Source: Armatimonadota bacterium
GTDB taxonomy: Bacteria > Armatimonadota > UBA10988
Length of the DNA stretch: 64,000 bases
Direction of reading: 5' to 3'
Assembly (NCBI GenBank): GCA_016235455.1
Contig: JACRKZ010000031.1
Location: 1-64,000 of the forward strand
Shown: positions 26,125 to 34,356 of the stretch, one piece after another
Layout: every line of letters starts with the position of its first letter
How positions within the stretch are numbered: the first letter of the stretch is position 1
Notes under the pieces: generated by a model
What the model saw: the letters and a program-made list of their open reading frames with translations, nothing else
Databases searched by the model: none
Told to the model about the DNA's origin: nothing
Translations under genes and position numbers: made by a program

Positions 26125-28107
26125 GTGAGACGACCGAGTCTGGTGGCTGGCCTGCTCATGGCCGGTCTGGGGTCCTTGGCGGCCGAAGAGATCGTACGGC
26201 CGCCGGTGGCGGCGGTGGTGGTGGCGCAGCCGCCCAAGGTGGACGGCGTCCTCGACGATCCCTGCTGGAAGCAGGCGGCGCATGTCGACGGCTTCGTCTT
26301 CCCCACGGAGAACCGCCCCGCCACGGAGCCGACCGAGGGCTGGGTGTGCCTCGATGACAGCTTCCTCTACGCGGCGATCTACGCGCATGACAGCAAGCCG
26401 GACACCATCCTGCAGGCCATCACGCAGCGGCAGGTCGACCTGGGCCGGGACGACTATGTGTCGTTCTACGTGGACCCCGTGGCCAACGGCGTGGAGAAGT
26501 ATGCCTTCTCGGTGAACCCGCGCGGCACCATGTCGGACGCCATCCCCCAGATCGGCAGCGACAACTACGCCTGGAAGGGCGTCTGGAAGGCGGCCGCCAA
26601 GCGGGTCAAGGACGGCTACTGCGTCGAGATCGCCATCCCGCTCAAGATGCTGCGCTACCGCAACGGCCAGACCAGGTTCGGCGTGGGCTTCATGCGCAAC
26701 CTCGAGCGCGAGGAGGAGCAGAGCTTCTGGCCGCCCATGCGCGACCGCTACGAGAGCCACAAGCTGGGTATCCTCGAGCCGCTGGCCCTCAAGCCGCGCC
26801 ACAACGTGCCGCTGTTCATGCCGTATGTGGTCGGCCGGCTGAGCGAAAAGGAGCACGCCACGGTGCAGGCCGGCCTCGATGTCCGGCATCTGTTCGGTAC
26901 CGGCGTCATGGGCCTGGCCACGCTCAATCCCGATTTCCGCAACATCGAGGATGTGGTCGACACCATCGCCTTCTCCTACACGCCGCGCCAGCTCGGCGAG
27001 ACGCGACCGTTCTTCGGCGAGGGCTCAGGCTTCTTCCCCGGCTCGGGCACGTGGTACAGCCGACAGGTGCCCAACATCATTGGTGGCCTGAAGACCTATG
27101 GCCGCATGGGCCGGCACGATGTGGGCCTGCTGGGCACGTGGAGCGACCACGGCCGGCTCGATGCCGTGGGGAACTACGTCTTCCGGCTCAACGACGACGC
27201 CAGCCTCTCGGCCGGCATGGTCTGGCGCGACGCACCGGGCGATCCGACCAACGTGGCGCTGAGCGGCGGCTTCCACTGGTTTGAACCCATGGGCACCGCG
27301 GGCCTGTCGGCCGATGCCAGTGTGCGCCAGAGCTTCACCAACGGGCCCGGCGGCGACGGCAACACCTACTACGGCTCGCTGAGCTACAGCGGCAACGGCC
27401 ACGTCGGCGGGTGGGTCAACTACAACCAGGTCAATCCGTCGTTCAAGGCGCTCGACGGATACGTGCCGGACGCCGACCTGCGCGGCTGGTCGACCGGCAT
27501 CCAGGGCGGCGTGCGCTCGCAGGGCCACCTGATCCAGGAGCACAGCTGGAGCGCCAGCGTCTCCGAGTACCTGCGTTCCGACGGCACGATGTTGAGCAAC
27601 GGCGCCAACGCGAGCCTGTACGCGCGCTACCGGTTCGGCATGAATACCACGCTCAGCGCCTATGTGGGCCAGCGGCCGCCGCACCATGACTGGAGCGGCA
27701 CCGCGTCGGTGCGCTGGGGGCTGGAGTCGGCCTACGACGAAGGCGGCCTGTCGGTGACCTTCGGCCGGCGTGGCTCGGGCGACTACTTCTACGCCCGGCT
27801 GGACCAGGGCTGGCAGCCCATGGACCGGCTGCTGTTCAGCCTGGCCAGCGAGTACACCTACCGCTACTTCGGGCTCGGCGGCGACGCAACGGTGAGCCGC
27901 ACGCAGAACCTGCTCACGGCGTCGTACCGCCTCGATGACTTCTCGGCCGTGTCGGCCCGGTTGGTGGAGCGCGCGGGCGACATCAACCTGTTCGTGGCCT
28001 ACCGCATGTCGCCGCTTTCGGGCGATAATCTGTCGTTGCTCTACGGCGACCCCAATGCGCGCACGACGAAGACCCAGGTCCAGACGAAGCTGACCTGGCC
28101 GTTCTAG
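26125..28107 (+). CDS. Outer-membrane DUF5916-type protein with N-terminal CBM9-like domain
   Basis: 660 residues from GTG 26125; a TTG at 26104 is an alternative. The signal peptide is MRRPSLVAGLLMAGLGSLAAEE. The first 200 residues (PPKVDGVLDDPCWKQAAHVD ... DDSFLYAAIYAHDSKPDTI) match the carbohydrate-binding family 9-like domain that precedes DUF5916. The remainder has the DUF5916 segment (GFMRNLEREEEQSFWP; ATLNPDFRNIEDVVDT; ETRPFFGEGSGFF) and alternating beta strands ending in an aromatic (LTWPF), as in outer-membrane barrels. Function is unsettled in the family; a role in glycan handling at the surface is inferred. The SGNH hydrolase follows after 12 bases. Confidence 0.83.
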   Translation: MRRPSLVAGLLMAGLGSLAAEEIVRPPVAAVVVAQPPKVDGVLDDPCWKQAAHVDGFVFPTENRPATEPTEGWVCLDDSFLYAAIYAHDSKPDTILQAITQRQVDLGRDDYVSFYVDPVANGVEKYAFSVNPRGTMSDAIPQIGSDNYAWKGVWKAAAKRVKDGYCVEIAIPLKMLRYRNGQTRFGVGFMRNLEREEEQSFWPPMRDRYESHKLGILEPLALKPRHNVPLFMPYVVGRLSEKEHATVQAGLDVRHLFGTGVMGLATLNPDFRNIEDVVDTIAFSYTPRQLGETRPFFGEGSGFFPGSGTWYSRQVPNIIGGLKTYGRMGRHDVGLLGTWSDHGRLDAVGNYVFRLNDDASLSAGMVWRDAPGDPTNVALSGGFHWFEPMGTAGLSADASVRQSFTNGPGGDGNTYYGSLSYSGNGHVGGWVNYNQVNPSFKALDGYVPDADLRGWSTGIQGGVRSQGHLIQEHSWSASVSEYLRSDGTMLSNGANASLYARYRFGMNTTLSAYVGQRPPHHDWSGTASVRWGLESAYDEGGLSVTFGRRGSGDYFYARLDQGWQPMDRLLFSLASEYTYRYFGLGGDATVSRTQNLLTASYRLDDFSAVSARLVERAGDINLFVAYRMSPLSGDNLSLLYGDPNARTTKTQVQTKLTWPF

Positions 28108-28119
28108 GAGGCATCATCG

Positions 28120-28758
28120 ATGGGCGATTTCCTGTGGCAGAGCGGGCAGACCGTGGTCATGACCGGTGACAGCATCACCGATTGCGGGCGGTTCGGCGAC
28201 CCGGCGGGACTGGGCAGCGGCTACGTGCGCCAGACCGTGGGTCTGGTTCGCGCCCGCTATCCCGAGCGCGAACTCAACATCATCAACACGGGCATCAGCG
28301 GCCACTGCACGGACGATCTGCAGGCGCGCTGGCAGGCCGATGTGCTCGATCACCGGCCTGACTGGGTGACGATCATGATCGGCATCAACGATCTGCACCG
28401 CACCAAGGACAACGTCAAGCATCTGCCGGCCGACGAGTTCGAGACGCGCTACCGCGATCTGCTCACGCAGACCGCCGCGGCCGGCGCGCGGCTCGTGCTG
28501 ATCGACCCCTTCTTCATGTGCCTGGGCGACTGCCCGGACGCCTACTGCGCCGACGTGCTGGGCCGGCTGCCCGGCTACCTGGCCGCCGTCGACAAGCTGG
28601 CCGCCGAGTTCGGCGCGCTGCACGTGCGCACCCAACAGGCCTGGGAACGCGTGCTGCGCGTCTACCCGGCCAAGGCCTGGTGCGACGAGCCTGTGCATCC
28701 CAACAGCGACGGCCACTACGTGATGGCCAACGCGTTGCTGGAGGTGCTGGGCTTCTGA
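28120..28758 (+). CDS. SGNH/GDSL-family hydrolase
   Basis: 212 residues, without a signal peptide. A strong AGGAGG ribosome site precedes ATG 28120. The four SGNH blocks are visible: nucleophile S18 in VMTGDSITDCG, the glycine at NTGISGH, GIND in IMIGINDLH, and the catalytic D/H pair in DEPVHPNSDGHYVM. It is probably an esterase that deacetylates a sugar or oligosaccharide, as many GDSL enzymes of this size do. It sits in one operon with the DUF5916 protein, 12 bases away, and ends before a strong terminator at 28833. Confidence 0.9.
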   Translation: MGDFLWQSGQTVVMTGDSITDCGRFGDPAGLGSGYVRQTVGLVRARYPERELNIINTGISGHCTDDLQARWQADVLDHRPDWVTIMIGINDLHRTKDNVKHLPADEFETRYRDLLTQTAAAGARLVLIDPFFMCLGDCPDAYCADVLGRLPGYLAAVDKLAAEFGALHVRTQQAWERVLRVYPAKAWCDEPVHPNSDGHYVMANALLEVLGF

Positions 28759-28832
28759 GGCGTCGGCGTCCCGCCAGTGCGCGACCGGCCCGGTGATCAC
28801 AGCAGAGCCGCGGAGCGTTCGCTCGACACCGC

Positions 28833-28857
28833 GGGGCACGGCCCCGGGCCGTGCCCC
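28833..28857 (+). terminator. Terminator hairpin after the SGNH hydrolase
   Basis: A near-perfect 25-base palindrome: GGGGCACGGCCC pairs with GGGCCGTGCCCC around a single base. It lies 75 bases past the stop and is followed by GTCTTGTCG, with only a weak T run. Confidence 0.7.
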
Positions 28858-28907
28858 GTCTTGTCGCCGACCTCCATTCGGGCTACCCTTGAGCCGCGGA
28901 GTCGAGC

Positions 28908-30281
28908 GTGGCCCAGGATCTAATGCAGGAGGAGTGGTCGGAGCCCAAGCTGCGCGGCAAGCTGGAGCCGGCGCTGCGCGAGTTCGGCCGGCCGGCCACC
29001 CTGGGCGACATCGTCGCGGCCACCGGTCTGCCCGCCGAGCGCACCGAGCCCGTGCTGCGCGCGCTGCTGGACCAGTACAACGGGCAGCTTGCCGTTGATG
29101 AGCATGGCGAGTTGGTCTACGGCTTCCCGCGCGGGCTGGACCGGCGCCGCACCCTGTCCGAAATGGCCGCGCAGGCGCTGGCCGCGCTCTGGCTGTGGTT
29201 CAAGCTGGCCTACAAGGTGGGCATCAGCGTCATGCTGGTGGCCTACTTCACCATCTTCCTGACCATCGCGCTGATCCTGCTGGTGGCGGCCATCGCCGGC
29301 GTGTTCAAGGACGCCGACCTGGACGGCTGCGGCGACGGCTGCGACCTGGGCGGCTGCGGCGAGGGCTGCGCCAACGCGCTGTTCTGGATGCCCGTCCCCA
29401 TACCCGTCGATGTGCCGCCGCAGACGCAGCGCAAGGGCCGCCGCAAGGCGAAACCGCGCGACGCCAACTGGCTGCCCTTCTGGCAGCGAGTCTATGAGTT
29501 CGTGTTCGGACCCGACCAGCCCCAGCCCGACAACCTGGCCATCGAGCGCGAGTTGCTCGACTTCCTGCGCGACCATCGTGGCCGCGTCACGGCGGCCGAG
29601 CTGGCGGCGCTGCGTGGCATCAGCCTGGACGACGCCGACAAGCTGGCGCTGCATCTGATGGTCGAGCATGGCGGTGACGTGGCGGTCAGCGACGACGGCT
29701 CGCTGGTCTACCTGTTCGACCATCTCATGGTGTCCGCCACGGAGTCGGCCGAAGAGGCCGACGCTCCGCGGCGTTGGAGCTGGTGGTGGGAACGCGCCGA
29801 GCCCCAGCCGACGTTGAACCGTAACAGCGCGGGCGCCAACTGGGGTATTGGCTTCCTGAACGCCTTCAACCTGACCGCGTCGGCGCTGTTGGCGCGGGCG
29901 CTGTGGGATCTGGGCCTGGGCTGGTTCCTCGGGCTGGGCCTGGCGCCGCTGGGATTCTCGGCGCTGCTGTTCCTGATCCCGCTGGCCCGCTGGTTCAAGC
30001 TACCGGCACAGAAGCAGGCGGTGGATCGTCGTAACCGGCAGCGCGCCTGGGCGGAGAAGGTGTTCGGCGGCACGACGCTGCTGCCCGACGAGTCGGACCC
30101 GGAGCTGGACGCGTTCGCACGGTGGTGGCAGGCTGAACCCGAAGTGGACGACGACGGCCGGGTGCGCTACCGTTTTGGCAGAATAGCTCAAGAGCTGACC
30201 GATGTGGCGGCGGCGCGAGAGGCGGTCGATCCGACCCAGTTCCGGCTGGGCGCCATCGACTACGACTCGGACAAGGACTGA
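28908..30281 (+). CDS. Membrane protein with two winged-helix-like segments and a cysteine cluster
   Basis: 457 residues from GTG 28908 (GGAG at 7 bases). Residues 10-75 (ALREFGRPATLGDIVAATGL ... GELVYGF) and about 205-275 (RVTAAELAALRGISLDDADK ... GSLVYLF) resemble two copies of a helix-turn-helix-like unit, each ending in the same G-x-L-V-Y-x-F strand. Two membrane regions lie at about 88-130 and 310-360. Between them a short loop (DGCGDGCDLGGCGEGC) has four cysteines and could bind a metal or cluster. It starts a four-gene run of membrane proteins. Function unknown. Confidence 0.75.
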   Translation: MAQDLMQEEWSEPKLRGKLEPALREFGRPATLGDIVAATGLPAERTEPVLRALLDQYNGQLAVDEHGELVYGFPRGLDRRRTLSEMAAQALAALWLWFKLAYKVGISVMLVAYFTIFLTIALILLVAAIAGVFKDADLDGCGDGCDLGGCGEGCANALFWMPVPIPVDVPPQTQRKGRRKAKPRDANWLPFWQRVYEFVFGPDQPQPDNLAIERELLDFLRDHRGRVTAAELAALRGISLDDADKLALHLMVEHGGDVAVSDDGSLVYLFDHLMVSATESAEEADAPRRWSWWWERAEPQPTLNRNSAGANWGIGFLNAFNLTASALLARALWDLGLGWFLGLGLAPLGFSALLFLIPLARWFKLPAQKQAVDRRNRQRAWAEKVFGGTTLLPDESDPELDAFARWWQAEPEVDDDGRVRYRFGRIAQELTDVAAAREAVDPTQFRLGAIDYDSDKD

Positions 30282-30284
30282 ACG

Positions 30285-31031
30285 GTGCAAACAACGGGGC
30301 AACGCGCGAAGACGGTGGCACGCCTGCTCTGGCGGGCGCTGGCCATGGCCGCAACGCTGGTCGCGGGCATCGCCTGGGCCGCATTCTATGCGCTCACACG
30401 CGTGCTCGCCGCGAGTAAGCGCGTGGGCTTCTGCGCCACGCTGGTGGGCCCGGGCTCGCTGGTGGCGCTGTACCTCGTTCAGCGTGGGCATCCGGCGGCG
30501 ATGACGCTGCTCCTGGCCTTTGGCCTCACCGCCGCGCTCTGGTATGTTTCGCGGGACGCGTGGGTGGAATACTCAGAGAAGCTGACCTTCCTGGCGCGCG
30601 CCGAGATGCACGGCCGCCGCCTGCACGATGGGCCGGACTGGCCCAGTGTGCTGCGCGGCCATGCCGCTGATCGCGTGGGCCGCGGCTACCTGGTGGTCGC
30701 GCTGCTGCTCGCGGCGCTGGCGGTCTACGGCTGGTGGGCGGCCGCGCCGGTGTTGCGTGAGTTGATGAGTACCGTGGTGCTGGCCCTGGCGGGCGTGAAC
30801 TTTGTCATCCAGGCGGTCGTGGTGTGGCGGGTGGAGCGGGCCGAAAAGGTGGCGTTCTACCACCGCGGCTGGCCCATCGGTGAGGCTCGCTGCTGCGAGG
30901 ACTGGCTGGCGGCCCGCTGGCCGGGCGCCAAGCGGATCTGGGCTACTCGTGCATTGTTGACAGAGATGCTGGCGCCGGTGGCGCATTCGGCCGAGGCCAT
31001 TCTGGTACCCCGCGGGGGCTGCCAGGGCTGA
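30285..31031 (+). CDS. Uncharacterised multi-pass membrane protein
   Basis: 248 residues from GTG 30285, 3 bases after the preceding stop. About four to five hydrophobic segments are apparent (near residues 15-37, 45-85, 132-160 and 164-182). The C-terminal third is soluble and contains ARCCEDWLAARWPGAKR. No family recognised. Tight spacing puts it in one transcript with the winged-helix-like membrane protein and the two following permease-like genes. Confidence 0.7.
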   Translation: MQTTGQRAKTVARLLWRALAMAATLVAGIAWAAFYALTRVLAASKRVGFCATLVGPGSLVALYLVQRGHPAAMTLLLAFGLTAALWYVSRDAWVEYSEKLTFLARAEMHGRRLHDGPDWPSVLRGHAADRVGRGYLVVALLLAALAVYGWWAAAPVLRELMSTVVLALAGVNFVIQAVVVWRVERAEKVAFYHRGWPIGEARCCEDWLAARWPGAKRIWATRALLTEMLAPVAHSAEAILVPRGGCQG

Positions 31032-31075
31032 TCGACCCCGACCGAGCCGCGCGGCGCCGAGCAGGGGAGAGCGCT

Positions 31076-32638
31076 GTGGCAAGCGAGATCTGGCTGCATC
31101 TGTTGGCGTGGGAGCTGCGTTACGCCGTGCGGCGCAGTGCCCTGTGGGTGATGGTGGCCAGCGCGGCGCTGGCGCCCCCGCTCTTCGGCTGGGCCATGGC
31201 GCGGGCTTATGACCAGCCGCTGCCCATCCTCTATGCCCCAGCCTGTGGCGCGCAGGCGCTGCTGCTGGCGCTGCTGGTGGCCTCTTGGACCGCCTTCAGC
31301 GTCAAACGGCAGGTCGGCGCCGAGTTGAGCGACGACTGGCTGATGGTCATCACCTGGCGGCAGTCGCTGCTGGTGCGCTACGTGGCGGCGGCGCTGCTGG
31401 GCCTGCTGATGGCCGTGGCCAGCGTCGGCACCATGCTGCTGGTGGCGCGCCTCGACCCCAACGCGCCGGCCGGCCTGCACCCGGCGCAGTGGAGCGCCTT
31501 TGGCGCCGTGCTCCAGGGCCTGGCCTCGGCCGCCGTGGTGGTCGGTGCCGCGGACTTCCTGCTGGCCTCGGAGGCCACGGTACTGTCGGTGCAGTTGGCC
31601 TTCACCGCCTTCTGGTCGTTCGTGCCGGTCATGGGCTACTTCTGGCCGGCCTGGATGCTGACCGATCCCTTCCAGGCGTCGCCGGGCTGCTCGGCGGCGG
31701 TCTTCGGCCTCGTGGCGACGTTCGCCTGCTGCTGGGCGCTGGCCCTGGGCTGGCGGCGCAGCGAGGACTTCTGGGCGCTGCTCAAAGCCGAACACCGCAA
31801 GGGACAGGACGTGAGCATCGGCGAGATCCGCAGCGAGATCGCCGGCAGCCAGAGCGGCAACAGCGCCAGCGGTCGCCAGGCCTTGGCCGAGGCCCGCACC
31901 AGTTGGCGGCTGTTCGACCTCGAACCGATCTTCGTGCACGACCTGGCCCGCTTCCCTGCGCTCTCCCTGCCGCGCAGCAGCGAAGCCTGGCAGCGCGCCG
32001 TGCGCTTTGCCGGCTGGATGACGGGCGTGCTGCTGATCTATGCGGCCGGCTTCCGCTGGATCTCCGGCAGCAACGTCGAAGTCGGGGTGTGGCGCATCTT
32101 CTGCTGGTGGGCCGGCGCGCTGGTCGTCATGCTGCGGGCCCTGGCCAGCGGTGTGCAGATCGTGGCCGAGGAGCGCGAACAGTGCACCTTGCCCGCGCTG
32201 GCCATCACGCCGGTGGGGCTGGCACACGCGCTGAGCGCCAAGGTGCTGGTGGTGCTGGTCCAGGCCGCGCCGTGGCTGGTCCTGCTGCGTCTGGCCGCGG
32301 CCGGGCACCGCGAACTGCCCATCGCGCTGGTGGCGGTGCTGACCGCCTCGGCCGCCATGGTCGGGCCGCTGGCCGCGGCGTGGTTCAGCGGCCGGCTGGT
32401 GGCTGTCATGGTCGGCGGGCTGGGCGCGGCGGTGCTGGGTCTGAGCCTGATGCGCTTCATCTATCGGCCGGTGGCGAGCGCCTACAGCGCCCTGGAGTTC
32501 GCTCTTCCGCTACCGCATGGCGAGTGGCTGCCGACGCTCCTGGTGGTCGGCGCGCTGGCGGCCGCGTGGCACAGGCTGCGCGTCGCGGCGAGCGCCGGTC
32601 TGTATCGCGCGGCGGGCGAGCTGGGGCAGGGGACGTAG
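31076..32638 (+). CDS. ABC-2-like membrane permease, first of a tandem pair
   Basis: 520 residues with about 12 hydrophobic helices and a GGGGAGA site 5 bases before GTG 31076. The segment SGVQIVAEEREQCTLPALAI, with TPVGLAHALSAKVLVVL after it, has the E-R-E-x-x-T-L-x-x-L-x-x-T-P-x-x pattern of ABC-2-type permeases. A central soluble loop (RSEDFWALL ... SIGEIRSEIAGSQSGNSAS) is shared almost word for word with the next gene. No ABC ATPase gene is within the cluster, so the energising subunit must be encoded elsewhere or the pair is not a transporter. Substrate unknown. Confidence 0.8.
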   Translation: MASEIWLHLLAWELRYAVRRSALWVMVASAALAPPLFGWAMARAYDQPLPILYAPACGAQALLLALLVASWTAFSVKRQVGAELSDDWLMVITWRQSLLVRYVAAALLGLLMAVASVGTMLLVARLDPNAPAGLHPAQWSAFGAVLQGLASAAVVVGAADFLLASEATVLSVQLAFTAFWSFVPVMGYFWPAWMLTDPFQASPGCSAAVFGLVATFACCWALALGWRRSEDFWALLKAEHRKGQDVSIGEIRSEIAGSQSGNSASGRQALAEARTSWRLFDLEPIFVHDLARFPALSLPRSSEAWQRAVRFAGWMTGVLLIYAAGFRWISGSNVEVGVWRIFCWWAGALVVMLRALASGVQIVAEEREQCTLPALAITPVGLAHALSAKVLVVLVQAAPWLVLLRLAAAGHRELPIALVAVLTASAAMVGPLAAAWFSGRLVAVMVGGLGAAVLGLSLMRFIYRPVASAYSALEFALPLPHGEWLPTLLVVGALAAAWHRLRVAASAGLYRAAGELGQGT

Positions 32639-32644
32639 CGCACG

Positions 32645-34204
32645 ATGGCGAGCCCGGTGTGGCGATACCTACTGGCCTGGGAGCTGCGTTACGCGGTGCG
32701 GCGCAGCGCGTTCTGGCTGATGCTGCTCGGCGCGGCGCTGCTGCCGGTAGCCTTCGGCTGGGCCATGGCGCGCGCCTACGGCCAGCCCGGTTTCATGCTC
32801 TACGCCCCGGCCTGCGGCGCGCAGATGGTGCTGCTGTCGGTGCTGGTCGCCGCGTGGACCGCGCTCAGCGCCAAGCGCCAGGTCAGCTCGGAGCTGAGCG
32901 ACGACTGGCTGCTGGTCATCACCTGGCGGCAGTCGCTGCTGGCGCGCTATGCCGCCGCGGCGCTCATGGGCCTGGCCATGGCCCTTGCCAGCACGGTCGC
33001 CATGCGGCTGGCCATCGCCTGGTGCGGCGGCACGGGAGCCATGCTGGCGGTTGCCGCGCAGCGCCACGTGTTCGGCGCGGTGCTGCAGGGCCTGGCTTCG
33101 GCGGCGGTGGTGGTGGGCGCGGCCGACTTCCTGCTGGCCTCGCAGGCCACGGTGCTGTCGGTGCAGTTGGCGGTCACGCTGTTCTGGTCGTTCGTTCCGT
33201 TCCTGGGCTTCTTCTGGCCGGCCTGGGTGCTGACCGACCCCGCCAACCTGGGCACTCCGGACGGCGCGCTGCTGTTCGCGCAGGTGGCCAAGGGGCTGTG
33301 CCTGGTGCTGTTCGGCTTTGGCTGGCTGCGTAGCGAGGACTTCTGGCTGCTGCTTGCCGAGCGCCGCCGCGACGGCTACGATGCGAGCATCGGCGAGATC
33401 CGCAGCGAGATCGCGGGCAGCCAGACGGCCAACAGCGCCGGTAGCCGCCTCGCCCTGGCCGCGTCGCGCGCGCGCTGGCGCCAGCTACGATTGCCGCCCT
33501 GGCTGGTGGCCGATCTGGCGCGCTATCCGGTCATCGCGCTGCCACGCGGCAGCGCCGGCTGGGGCCGGCTGATCAAGTTCGCGTTGCTGCTGGGCACGGT
33601 TTTGCTGGCCTATGTCGGCGCCACCTCGGCTGCCGGCCGAGAGGTCGATCTGGACTGGATCTTCTGGCAGACGTTCGGCTGGTGGGCCGCGCTGGTGATC
33701 GTGCTGCTGCGGGCGCTGGCCAGCGGGGTGCAGATTGTGGCGCAGGAGCGCGAGCAGGGCACGCTGGCCGATCTGGCGACCACCCCCGTAGGGTTGGCGT
33801 ACATGCTCAACGGCAAGGTGCTGGTGGTCGTGTGGCAGGCCGTGCCGTGGCTCGTACTGCTGGTCGCCTGGGCGTGGGACGGCCACACGCTGCCCTTCTC
33901 GAGCCTCGTGCCGCTGATCGTCGCCGCCGCGTTGTTGGCGCCGTGCGCCGCCGCCCTCTTCGGCAGCCGCTTGCTGGCGGTTCTCGCGGCTGGGGGTGGG
34001 GCGTTCCTGCTCATTGCCGTCCTGTGGGCGCAAGCAGCGCGTTTCGCCTGCAACTGGCCCGGCATGTTCCACAAGCACCTGAACCAATGTGGTGAACTCA
34101 TCGCGATGGAGCTGGTCATCCTCGTGCTGCCGTTGGTCTGGTTCGCCGCGCGCGACATAGCGCTCGTCTGGCTCCGCCGCTCGGCCGGCAGCCAGACGGC
34201 CTAG
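32645..34204 (+). CDS. ABC-2-like membrane permease, second of a tandem pair
   Basis: 519 residues beginning 6 bases after the first copy. It is collinear with that protein over its whole length: LLAWELRYAVRRSAFWLM against LLAWELRYAVRRSALWVM at the N-terminus, the same central SIGEIRSEIAGSQ loop, and the same ABC-2 signature (VQIVAQEREQGTLADLATTP). The similarity extends to the DNA level, indicating tandem duplication. The pair could form a heterodimeric permease. The transcript probably ends at the hairpins in 34252-34320. Confidence 0.8.
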   Translation: MASPVWRYLLAWELRYAVRRSAFWLMLLGAALLPVAFGWAMARAYGQPGFMLYAPACGAQMVLLSVLVAAWTALSAKRQVSSELSDDWLLVITWRQSLLARYAAAALMGLAMALASTVAMRLAIAWCGGTGAMLAVAAQRHVFGAVLQGLASAAVVVGAADFLLASQATVLSVQLAVTLFWSFVPFLGFFWPAWVLTDPANLGTPDGALLFAQVAKGLCLVLFGFGWLRSEDFWLLLAERRRDGYDASIGEIRSEIAGSQTANSAGSRLALAASRARWRQLRLPPWLVADLARYPVIALPRGSAGWGRLIKFALLLGTVLLAYVGATSAAGREVDLDWIFWQTFGWWAALVIVLLRALASGVQIVAQEREQGTLADLATTPVGLAYMLNGKVLVVVWQAVPWLVLLVAWAWDGHTLPFSSLVPLIVAAALLAPCAAALFGSRLLAVLAAGGGAFLLIAVLWAQAARFACNWPGMFHKHLNQCGELIAMELVILVLPLVWFAARDIALVWLRRSAGSQTA

Positions 34205-34251
34205 GGCCAGACAGGACCAGCCCCGCGCCAGAACGGCCCCAAACTGGCTAC

Positions 34252-34320
34252 GCCACGCCCCAGCGTGGCACGACATGCGGCTCCGCGCGGCCGTGGAGGT
34301 CGGCCTACGGCCGATGCCAC
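34252..34320. terminator. Two hairpins between converging genes
   Basis: GCCACGC (34252-34258) pairs perfectly with GCGTGGC (34263-34269). A second stem joins TCGGCC (34300-34305) to GGCCGA (34309-34314), flanked by GTGG and CCAC. There is no clear T run on either side. The gap separates the permease stop at 34204 from the fucosidase stop at 34357. Confidence 0.5.
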
Positions 34321-34356
34321 GCGGGAGCGGTGTGGTCTGGAACTGCTACAGGCCGC

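Noticed and set aside
31285-33333. 682-codon plus-strand frame overlapping both permease genes
   Set aside because: It is a +1-type shadow of two genes with clear membrane helices and runs across their boundary; the product is glycine/arginine-rich.
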